Source of the DNA: Bacillota bacterium
GTDB lineage: Bacteria; Bacillota; Clostridia; Lachnospirales; Lachnospiraceae
Reading direction: 5' to 3'
Assembly (NCBI GenBank): GCA_023441145.1
Contig: JAEZQN010000281.1
Span: forward strand, 1 to 9,417
DNA length: 9,417 nt
The position numbers were made by a program, and so were the translations under genes. Shown here piece by piece: positions 1-5,077 of the stretch. Position 1 is the first letter of the stretch. The number at the start of each line of letters is the position of its first letter. The notes beneath the pieces were generated by a model. The model was not told the DNA's origin, ran no database searches, and saw only the letters and a list, made by a program, of their open reading frames with translations.

Positions 1-1517
1 TGTCCAATGAGGATACTTCTGTAGTAATTGACCGTGCTTTTCCTGTGTTAAAAGAGCGAATTATAGAAGCTCAGACCCCAGTGGTAGATAGTGTTTCTGG
101 TGCAACCTTTTCTTCCTTTGGTATCAAGACTGCAGTAGCAGAGGTATTAAAGCAAAATGGGGCTGAAGTAGAAGATATTACAATGGCTACTAAAGGACCT
201 GAAGCTGAAAGAAGAGATCTTGAGGCTGTAAATACACAGATTGTCGTTGTTGGTGGTGGTCCAGCTGGACTTTCTGCAGCAATTGAAGCAAAGGAAAATG
301 GTGCTAAGGACGTAATATTGATTGAAAAACTTGATATCCTAAGTGGTAATGGTAAGTTTGATATGGACTTTGTAAATATCATCAATACAAAAGCACAAAA
401 GGAACTTGGTATCGAAGATAGTGTAGAGGATTTCGTAAACTATTTGCGTGATGAGAAAAAAGTATGGGATACCGAGGAGCGTATTTATGCGCAAGCAGAG
501 GGAGCTTACGTATTGGATGAATGGCTTCGTGACATGGGTACTGAGTTAAACTACTGTTTTGATGAACGTAACCATATGGCAGAAAAGGACCAGTATGCAG
601 GGGAAGTGATTCAAGCAAATCTTGAAAAGAGAGCCTATGAACTTGGGATTGACATTCGTACTGGCACACAAGGCCTTGACCTGATTATGAAGGATGGGAA
701 AGCAGTTGGAGTAAAAGTAAAACACAAAAATGATTACTACGACATCAATGCAGAAGCAGTTATTATTGCAACAGGTGGATTCTCCAGTAATAAGGAATTG
801 TTAGAGAAATACAATACTGGTGCCGAAACTCTTCAGACTTCTAACCAAATGGGAACTACCGGTGATTTTATTCCAGTATTTGAAAAGAATAACATTGCCT
901 TAGATAAGATGGACGTGACTCGTATTTTCCCATTTATCAATATTCCGAGAAAAGACTTAACTGGTGGACCAGATGGATTCATCTTAGTAAACTCTGATGG
1001 TGAGCGCTTCGTAGATGAGACGAAGAGAGAAAAAGAATTAGCAACTGCAATGCAAAGCCAGAAGGACGGAAAAGTATACTACATTTATGACCAGGATTTA
1101 TACGAAAACACCTATCGTTTCCAAAAGCATTATAAATTAGGATACCATACAAAAGCAGATACCTTAGAAGAACTAGCTGAAAAATTAGGAATTGATGCAG
1201 AGGGACTAAAAGAATCTGTAGCAACCTTTAATAAAGCAGTAAAGGGGGAAATTGATGACCCTTATCGTGAAACTGCATTTACTGATGAAATCAATGAATC
1301 TGGCCCATACTATGGCGTTCAGGTAGAGTCTGCAATCCACATGACTAGAGGTGGTGTTGTAGCCAATGAAAAAGCTCAGGTTCTTGATAATGACGGGAAC
1401 GTAGTAGAAGGCTTATATGCCGCAGGTGAAGTAACTGCAACTAGCCAGGCTTATAGTGCAGCCGTGATCTTTGGTAGAGTCTCTGGTGCAGAAGCAGCAG
1501 CATACGTTCAAAAATAA
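1..1517 (+). CDS. FMN-binding / FAD-dependent reductase, fumarate reductase-like flavoprotein (5' partial)
   Basis: The frame is open from base 3, so the start lies upstream; the GTG at 45 is internal. The first residues are the tail of an FMN-binding domain with motif DSVSGAT (Thr codon 105-107), matching Dxx(S/T)GAT, where ApbE attaches FMN covalently. An FAD_binding_2 domain follows: the dinucleotide motif VVVGGGPAG and the ribose-binding acid in ILIEK, then a C-terminal AAGEV segment. Family members are extracytoplasmic reductases that pass electrons from FMN to FAD to an unsaturated acceptor such as fumarate or urocanate. The catalytic-arginine segment GERFVDE is kept (Arg codon 1005-1007). 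Other active-site signatures of fumarate reductase are not: HPT and TEAxRG are absent, HHTMGG reads IHMTRGG, and GANRxGGNA reads ATSQAYSAA. The acceptor is therefore probably not fumarate. The missing 5' end should carry the secretion signal. Family assignment is firm; the substrate is unknown. Confidence 0.9.
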   Translation, partial: SNEDTSVVIDRAFPVLKERIIEAQTPVVDSVSGATFSSFGIKTAVAEVLKQNGAEVEDITMATKGPEAERRDLEAVNTQIVVVGGGPAGLSAAIEAKENGAKDVILIEKLDILSGNGKFDMDFVNIINTKAQKELGIEDSVEDFVNYLRDEKKVWDTEERIYAQAEGAYVLDEWLRDMGTELNYCFDERNHMAEKDQYAGEVIQANLEKRAYELGIDIRTGTQGLDLIMKDGKAVGVKVKHKNDYYDINAEAVIIATGGFSSNKELLEKYNTGAETLQTSNQMGTTGDFIPVFEKNNIALDKMDVTRIFPFINIPRKDLTGGPDGFILVNSDGERFVDETKREKELATAMQSQKDGKVYYIYDQDLYENTYRFQKHYKLGYHTKADTLEELAEKLGIDAEGLKESVATFNKAVKGEIDDPYRETAFTDEINESGPYYGVQVESAIHMTRGGVVANEKAQVLDNDGNVVEGLYAAGEVTATSQAYSAAVIFGRVSGAEAAAYVQK

Positions 1518-1559
1518 TAGGGTGAGTATTTAGAATTATTAATTTGAATATAGTAAGGT

Positions 1560-1596
1560 AAATAGGCAAGGGAGCATAATACTTCCTTGCCTATTT
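1560..1596 (+). terminator. Hairpin terminator after the reductase gene
   Basis: Arms 1560-1573 (AAATAGGCAAGGGA) and 1583-1596 (TTCCTTGCCTATTT) form a 14-bp stem with one G-U pair and a 9-nt loop, starting 43 nt after the reductase stop. Only three T residues end the stem and no long T run follows. It may act in both directions, since the minus-strand small gene at 1625-1780 converges on it. Confidence 0.7.
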
Positions 1597-1624
1597 CTAT
1601 GGAAGGCATAATGTTTTCCATCAC

Positions 1625-1780
1625 CTAGCTAGTAGGTCCTTCAGCTATAATTTCTTCAAGTACATGAATTAAGTCGTAAATAGTATAAAGCGTTACATCC
1701 CGTTCTAATATTTTGTTTTTTAAATCAATGGATAAGGTTTCAAATTTCGTCCGTAAAGTAGGTGATACATAAGAAGCCAT
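1625..1780 (-). CDS. Small conserved-looking hypothetical protein, 51 aa
   Basis: On the minus strand ATG (1780-1778) opens a 51-codon frame closed by TAG. It is preceded by a strong ribosome site, GGAGG (1788-1792 as CCTCC on the plus strand), 7 nt from the ATG, which makes a chance frame unlikely. The product begins MASYVSPTLRTKFETLS and ends EEIIAEGPTS. It is soluble, with no signal peptide, membrane segment or cysteine, and looks largely helical. I do not recognise a named family and assign no function. It converges on the terminator at 1560-1596 and is divergent from the CsbD-like gene. Upstream lies the box ACATACTAA, shared with the 27-codon gene at 2303-2386, so both may be expressed together, possibly in sporulation. 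The gene call is fairly confident; the role is unknown. Confidence 0.72.
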   Translation of the reverse strand: MASYVSPTLRTKFETLSIDLKNKILERDVTLYTIYDLIHVLEEIIAEGPTS

Positions 1781-1813
1781 GTTTTTTCCTCCATTTTAAA
1801 TCTCTATATATAC

Positions 1814-1822
1814 TTAGTATGT
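1814..1822 (-). promoter_or_regulatory. Candidate -10 element (ACATACTAA) for the 51-aa gene
   Basis: On the minus strand ACATACTAA lies 33 nt before the ATG of the 51-codon gene. CATACTA fits the sigma-G -10 consensus CATWHTA and partly that of sigma-E. No good -35 was found at 15-18 nt, so the element rests mainly on its identity with the box upstream of the 27-aa gene. Confidence 0.35.
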
Positions 1823-1888
1823 CGAAGATAACGAATTTTAGCAGAGACCAAAAGAAAAGCATCTTCTATAATTAATTTGTACTATTTT

Positions 1889-1898
1889 GGGGAAATTA
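1889..1898 (+). promoter_or_regulatory. Candidate sigma-F/sigma-B-type -10 (GGGGAAATTA) for the CsbD-like gene
   Basis: GGGGAAATTA fits the sigma-F -10 pattern GGnnAnAHTR at every fixed position, and its GGGAAA fits the sigma-B pattern GGGWAW. It lies 43 nt before the ATG, a sensible promoter distance. The -35 is poor: CTATA at 1866-1870 (18-nt spacer) for sigma-F, or AATTAA at 1870-1875 for sigma-B. In Bacillus subtilis csbD is a sigma-B gene; whether this organism has sigma-B is unknown. Confidence 0.3.
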
Positions 1899-1941
1899 AT
1901 AATATCACTATTCATCCTTATAATAGACTGGAGGTTGCATT

Positions 1942-2154
1942 ATGAAATTTAATAGTAGAGTAGATAAGGTTGCCGGTATGATAAAAGAAAATACTGGGAA
2001 GCTTATGGGATCAGAAGAGCTGGAGCTTAAGGGAAAACTTCAGAGAAAGTTAGGCGATATGAAAGAAACAATGAGTGATTTGGGAGATGACCTAAAAGAT
2101 AAGGCGTCAGATGTCGCAAATGATATGATTGATAAATTTGACAAGAACAAATAA
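1942..2154 (+). CDS. CsbD-like general stress protein, 70 aa
   Basis: A 70-residue, highly charged, cysteine-free protein with the CsbD-family pattern of glycine-lysine repeats: KVAGMIKENTGKLMGSEEL, then LKGKLQRKLGDMKE. The length is normal for the family, and the rest is a hydrophilic, probably helical tail. CsbD proteins are abundant small cytoplasmic stress proteins of unknown biochemical function, under sigma-B in Bacillus. The start is fixed by TGGAGG (1929-1934), 7 nt before the ATG. The gene is monocistronic: a long hairpin with a T run (2206-2259) follows it. A sigma-F/sigma-B-like -10 lies 43 nt upstream. The family call is good. Any link with sporulation rests on promoter resemblance and the neighbouring small genes only. 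Confidence 0.85.
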   Translation: MKFNSRVDKVAGMIKENTGKLMGSEELELKGKLQRKLGDMKETMSDLGDDLKDKASDVANDMIDKFDKNK

Positions 2155-2205
2155 CCACTGGATGATTCTACTTGATAAATGAGATAAATTATCATGTAAT
2201 AGAGA

Positions 2206-2259
2206 AAGGACCTGCTTACTTCCATATATGATATGAAAGATAAGCAAGTCCTTCTTTTT
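2206..2259 (+). terminator. Rho-independent terminator of the CsbD-like gene
   Basis: AAGGACCTGCTTA (2206-2218) pairs with TAAGCAAGTCCTT (2241-2253) with one mismatch. Inside it CTTCCATAT (2219-2227) pairs with ATATGAAAG (2231-2239), also with one mismatch. The result is a long interrupted stem with a small loop, followed by CTTTTT, a clear intrinsic terminator. Confidence 0.9.
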
Positions 2260-2273
2260 GTAAAAACCTTACC

Positions 2274-2302
2274 GGCCTAAAGGATACGTAATCCTTTAGG
2301 CC
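2274..2302 (-). terminator. Terminator of the 27-aa minus-strand gene
   Basis: GGCCTAAAGGAT (2274-2285) and ATCCTTTAGGCC (2291-2302) are a perfect 12-bp inverted repeat with a 5-nt loop. It begins directly after the TAA of the minus-strand 27-codon frame. On that strand the stem is followed by GGTAAGGTTTTTAC, so the T run is offset by a few bases. It sits 15 nt beyond the T run of the convergent CsbD-like terminator. Confidence 0.75.
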
Positions 2303-2386
2303 TTACCTGTCGATTAGCTCATCTCCAGCATAACTGCCTTCTGCGGCCTCCGCAGATTGAATGCTTTGGTTACTTAGATTATTCAT
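2303..2386 (-). CDS. Very small hypothetical protein, 27 aa
   Basis: On the minus strand ATG (2386-2384) opens a 27-codon frame ending in TAA. The product is small and hydrophilic: it begins MNNLSNQSIQSAEAAEG and ends SYAGDELIDR. It is too short to place in a family and I do not recognise it. The support is its complete gene structure: AGGAGG (CCTCCT at 2395-2400 on the plus strand) exactly 8 nt before the ATG, a promoter-like GAATA-N17-CATACTA 38-67 nt upstream, and a perfect 12-bp hairpin starting on the base after the stop codon. The promoter boxes suit forespore sigma-G, or sigma-E in an overlapping reading, so a small spore protein is possible. It could instead be a leader remnant. Existence is likely; function is unknown. 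Confidence 0.6.
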   Translation of the reverse strand: MNNLSNQSIQSAEAAEGSYAGDELIDR

Positions 2387-2424
2387 CGTTGTTCCCTCCT
2401 ACATTCAGATTGTTTTTACATGAT

Positions 2425-2453
2425 TAGTATGTGTGGAAAGGAAAAAAATATTC
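2425..2453 (-). promoter_or_regulatory. Sporulation-type promoter (GAATA-N17-CATACTA) for the 27-aa gene
   Basis: On the minus strand GAATA (TATTC at 2449-2453 on the plus strand) is followed after 17 nt by CATACTA (TAGTATG at 2425-2431). These match the sigma-G patterns GHATR and CATWHTA. The same bases read as GAATATT-N15-CATACTAA also resemble sigma-E (KMATATT, CATACAnT). The -10 lies 38 nt upstream of the ATG. Confidence 0.5.
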
Positions 2454-2715
2454 ATATAAAGTAGAGGGGATTTAAAATAATCGAAAGCATGGAGCATTTG
2501 GTGCAGTCAATTGTGTAGCACCAGGGTCTATTGCTAGAGATAACTTTAATGGAGAGTGTTCTCGAGTCGGTGACCAGCTGAGTATAAATAATCCATTCCA
2601 ACCAGCTTACAGACAGTTTACCGTAATGCCTCACAACGGAATCTATCTCGAAGATAAAGAAGGACGATTACTGCCAAGAATGTATTTTGAACCTGCTAGT
2701 AAAATTAAATGTAGG

Positions 2716-2744
2716 TTGACAGAATACATAACATGTTATATATT
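2716..2744 (+). promoter_or_regulatory. Sigma-A promoter of the MarR-led operon
   Basis: TTGACA (2716-2721), a 17-nt spacer and TATATT (2739-2744) form a near-consensus vegetative promoter. Transcription would start near 2750, leaving a leader of about 30 nt before the ATG at 2782. The first operator covers most of the spacer and the -10, and the second covers the start point, so a bound repressor should block polymerase. Confidence 0.8.
2724..2743 (+). promoter_or_regulatory. Operator copy 1 for the MarR-type repressor
   Basis: ATACATAACATGTTATATAT contains a perfect 12-bp palindrome (ATAACATGTTAT, 2728-2739). It agrees at 18 of 20 positions with the second copy 25 bp downstream. It overlaps the promoter spacer and -10. 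Assignment to the adjacent MarR protein is inference from position and the usual autoregulation of the family. Confidence 0.7.
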
Positions 2745-2748
2745 ATAA

Positions 2749-2768
2749 ATACATAATATGTTATGTAT
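2749..2768 (+). promoter_or_regulatory. Operator copy 2 for the MarR-type repressor
   Basis: ATACATAATATGTTATGTAT has perfect 8-bp inverted arms (ATACATAA and TTATGTAT) around four central bases. It lies between the -10 and the ribosome site GGAGG (2771-2775), over the expected transcription start. Confidence 0.7.
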
Positions 2769-2781
2769 AAGGAGGATAGAG

Positions 2782-3228
2782 ATGAAATTAAACAACACTG
2801 ATGATGAATGCGCTATTTATGGACTGTTATTTTCGTTAAGCAATCGAATTCAAACCATTGGAGACAAAGAATTAGAGGATATTACACTAAAGCAGCATTT
2901 CCTCCTAGTAGCATTAGAGATGTTTACGACACCACCCACTTTAAAGCAAATGGGGGAACTTATTGGATGTTCGTATCAAAATGTGAAAAGAATGGCTGAG
3001 CAGTTAGAAAAAAAGAATTATTTGAAGATTATTAAGGATGAGACGGATAAAAGAAAGCTTTTGTTAGTATCCACAGGGAGAAAAAAAGAGCTAGAAGAGG
3101 CAATTAAAAAAGTGACTACAGAGTTTATAGGGAAGCTTTATCGAGATATTCCGAAGGAAGACCTTGAAGTTACCTTGAAAACCTTGATGAAAATGGATCA
3201 AAATATTGGAGGAATTATTGAGTTATAA
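2782..3228 (+). CDS. MarR-family transcriptional repressor, 148 aa
   Basis: A small dimeric DNA-binding regulator by family, with an N-terminal helix, a winged helix-turn-helix at about residues 52-97 (PTLKQMGELIGCSYQNVKRM, then the wing KDETDKRKLLLVSTG with the DxR motif) and a C-terminal dimerisation helix. The ATG at 2782 is chosen because GGAGG (2771-2775) lies 6 nt before it. A longer reading from 2758 would start inside the second operator and have no ribosome site. It is the first gene of a five-gene operon and its stop overlaps the ribosome site of the next gene. Two palindromic operators at its promoter suggest it represses its own operon and is released by a small molecule, often a drug or phenolic compound in this family. 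The inducer cannot be read from the sequence. A Cys at position 10 could allow redox sensing, but that is speculative. Confidence 0.9.
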   Translation: MKLNNTDDECAIYGLLFSLSNRIQTIGDKELEDITLKQHFLLVALEMFTTPPTLKQMGELIGCSYQNVKRMAEQLEKKNYLKIIKDETDKRKLLLVSTGRKKELEEAIKKVTTEFIGKLYRDIPKEDLEVTLKTLMKMDQNIGGIIEL

Positions 3229-3239
3229 GGAGATAATGT

Positions 3240-4100
3240 ATGAGAAGGAGAAGGAAGATGTTTGTGGTAGGAGTTCTTTTATTAGTATTAGGTAGCTTAT
3301 TGATCTACTGGAGTATACCTTATTCACCATACAAAGCTAGTTTTAATAAAGAAATGGAAAGTAAAGTAGATGCCATTGAAAAAACAAAGGAAGTATGTAC
3401 TGCAGAGGAAATTGCCAAGTTACCAGAACCTTTTAAGCGATACTGTGAGTATATTGGGTTAGAGGGATTTCCTAAATATCAGATTACCCATGTGTTCTTT
3501 CCAAAGACTAAGTTTGTTTTTAATGCAAGCACAGGAAAGATAATAGATATGGATTATGATTTATGGTTATTTAATGGGGAACCATATCGATCTGCTTATT
3601 GTAACTCCTCCTTGTATGCTGTACCATTAGAAGGAATCGATTATTGTACCGAGGAGAAGCTAGGTGGCATGAAGGGGATGCTAGGGAAAATAGTGCAGAT
3701 ATTTGACGAAAAAGATGAGCAGGGATATAAAGCTATATTAATAACTTGGTTAGCAGAGTCAGCAGCATTTAATCCATCAGTGTTACTTTCCCCTTATGTG
3801 TCCTATGAAACAATGGATGAGAATCATGTGAAAGCGACAATTACATACAATGGGGTTTCTGGAAGCGGTATCTTTACCATTAATGAGGAAGGACAAATTA
3901 CTGAGTTTTATAGCGATGAACGTCAGGTTGAGGAAATTGATGGAATCAAGACCTTAGTGGGTTGGCGTTGTGAATATAGAGATTATGAAAAAAATGGGGA
4001 ATTGCAAAGAATACATACCGTTCGGGGTGTCAAAGTATTTCCGGATAAAGAAGTCGTTTATTTTGATTCAAACAATTTCACCATAGAGTTTGTAAAGTAA
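3240..4100 (+). CDS. DUF6544-like membrane-anchored protein, 286 aa
   Basis: It starts MRRRRKMFVVG with a single hydrophobic segment at about residues 7-26 and no lipobox or clear cleavage site, so it is probably anchored in the membrane with the rest outside. The remainder is a beta-rich domain with features I associate with DUF6544: LPEPFKRYCEYIG (about residues 61-73), WLAESAAFNPSVLLSP (about 170-185) before a strand-rich stretch, and a Trp-Arg-containing C-terminal part ending in a FPDKEVVYF segment. The biochemical function of the family is not known to me. The start is fixed by AAGGAG (3227-3232), 7 nt before ATG and overlapping the MarR stop. It is followed after 17 nt by the AraC-type gene, so it is co-transcribed with the regulator and resistance-like genes. 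It may act at the cell surface against the same stress; that is inference. Confidence 0.7.
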   Translation: MRRRRKMFVVGVLLLVLGSLLIYWSIPYSPYKASFNKEMESKVDAIEKTKEVCTAEEIAKLPEPFKRYCEYIGLEGFPKYQITHVFFPKTKFVFNASTGKIIDMDYDLWLFNGEPYRSAYCNSSLYAVPLEGIDYCTEEKLGGMKGMLGKIVQIFDEKDEQGYKAILITWLAESAAFNPSVLLSPYVSYETMDENHVKATITYNGVSGSGIFTINEEGQITEFYSDERQVEEIDGIKTLVGWRCEYRDYEKNGELQRIHTVRGVKVFPDKEVVYFDSNNFTIEFVK

Positions 4101-4117
4101 GAGGCTGGAGGTGCTAG

Positions 4118-5047
4118 ATGGCAGATCAAAGGTGTCAGGAAGAATATATACGAAGAATTCATAAGGTACAAGATCACATAGAATGTCATATAGGGAAGCC
4201 TCTTGCCCTTGAAGAACTCTCTGATGTGGCAGGGTTTTCAAAATATCATTTTAGTCGCATTTTCCAAGGTCTGTTACATGAACCGTTAGCCCATTATGTC
4301 ACGCGTATTCGAATGGAGAGTGCATTATTTTATCTAGCTCACCGCTTAGATAAAAACATGACAGACATTGCTTATGAACTGGGGTTTACAGATTCTGCTG
4401 TATTCTCTCGTGCTTTTAAAAATTATTATGGCTTAAGTCCAAGAGAATACCGTCAGGAATATAGCAAGAATTGCATAGAACCTTTTTTGATATCTGAGTA
4501 CAATGGGGATACAGCAAGAAAAGAAAGAGAGTGGGAGCTATTTCCCGTGACTGGAGAGATTACCCTTGTTAGATTGGAAGAAAAGCAGATGGCATATGTA
4601 AGACATACAGGTACCTATGAGTCCTTAGCCAAAGAGTATGCTAATTTAGTTCAGACGTTATTTACTGGTGCAGAGAATCAGCAGCTTTTGGTAGGGGATG
4701 AAAATTGGGTGCTTGCAATCTATCATGATAATCCAGAGTTTGGAGAGGAGAAAAGTTTTCGCACAAGCCTCTGTTTAACGGTTCCAGAAGACAGAACAGT
4801 TCATGAAGATGGAGTACTTTTAAGAATGATGTTAGAGGGAGGTCTTTATGCAGTAGGTCACTTTGCAATAAGACAGGAGCAGTATAAGGATGCTTGGAAT
4901 TACATGTATCAAGAATGGATTACTGGCAGTGGCTATGTTCCAAGAAATTCTTATCCCTTTGAAGTGTATCGTAATATTCCATCTAACGAGGAAAATCCAA
5001 TCCATGAGGTCGATATCTACGTTCCCATTGAGCCTATTCGATTCTAA
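4118..5047 (+). CDS. AraC-family regulator with GyrI-like effector-binding domain, 309 aa
   Basis: The N-terminal part is an AraC DNA-binding domain with two helix-turn-helix motifs: about residues 31-50 (LEELSDVAGFSKYHFSRIFQ) and 81-101 (MTDIAYELGFTDSAVFSRAF), ending GLSPREYR. Residues about 147-309 form a GyrI-like (AraC_E_bind) domain: EKQMAYVRHTGTYESLAKEY, then EGGLYAVGHFAI and the final VDIYVPIEPIRF. This is the layout of Rob/BmrR-type regulators, which bind amphipathic, often cationic drugs in the GyrI-like domain and activate efflux or resistance genes. GGAGG (4107-4111), 6 nt upstream, fixes the start. It lies 17 nt after the DUF6544-like gene and 30 nt before the UvrA-like gene. It is probably a ligand-dependent activator for this operon or another locus; the ligand is unknown. 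Confidence 0.92.
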   Translation: MADQRCQEEYIRRIHKVQDHIECHIGKPLALEELSDVAGFSKYHFSRIFQGLLHEPLAHYVTRIRMESALFYLAHRLDKNMTDIAYELGFTDSAVFSRAFKNYYGLSPREYRQEYSKNCIEPFLISEYNGDTARKEREWELFPVTGEITLVRLEEKQMAYVRHTGTYESLAKEYANLVQTLFTGAENQQLLVGDENWVLAIYHDNPEFGEEKSFRTSLCLTVPEDRTVHEDGVLLRMMLEGGLYAVGHFAIRQEQYKDAWNYMYQEWITGSGYVPRNSYPFEVYRNIPSNEENPIHEVDIYVPIEPIRF

Positions 5048-5077
5048 TATGCTGCAAAAACTTTCTGAGGTGAGCAT

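Larger units (their letters stand above)
2476..2748 (+). pseudogene. Probable gene remnant, no start codon, possibly from a short-chain dehydrogenase
   Basis: This accounts for most of the 395-nt stretch without an intact plus-strand gene. One frame is open for 90 codons from 2476 to TAA at 2746-2748 and reads like protein: KHGAFGAVNCVAPGSIARD near the beginning, then INNPFQPAYRQF and GRLLPRMYFEPAS. There is no ATG before codon position 2620 and no ribosome site. KHG..G followed by VNCVAPGSI recalls the YxxxK and VNxVAPG segments of short-chain dehydrogenases, brought together as if by an internal deletion. The downstream residues do not look like that family, so the origin is uncertain. The last dozen codons run into the promoter and operator of the next operon. 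It could also be a chance open frame. Confidence 0.35.

Noticed and set aside
45..47. GTG at 45 as the true start of the reductase
   Set aside because: The frame is open back to base 3 and the FMN-binding domain is already under way there, with no ribosome site before the GTG.
1919..1924. TATAAT just upstream of the CsbD-like gene as a vegetative -10
   Set aside because: It ends only 4 nt before the ribosome site, so the transcript would start inside that site, and there is no -35 at the right distance.
2183..2193. GATAAATTATC inverted repeat after the CsbD-like gene as an operator
   Set aside because: Short AT-only palindromes arise by chance in such sequence, and it lies in a 3' region without a promoter.
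2452..2634. 60-codon minus-strand frame opposite the gene remnant
   Set aside because: It lacks a ribosome site and its residues look random; the plus-strand reading is more protein-like.
2758..2781. Extra eight codons at the front of the MarR protein
   Set aside because: This ATG lies inside the second operator and has no ribosome site, while the ATG at 2782 has GGAGG 6 nt upstream.
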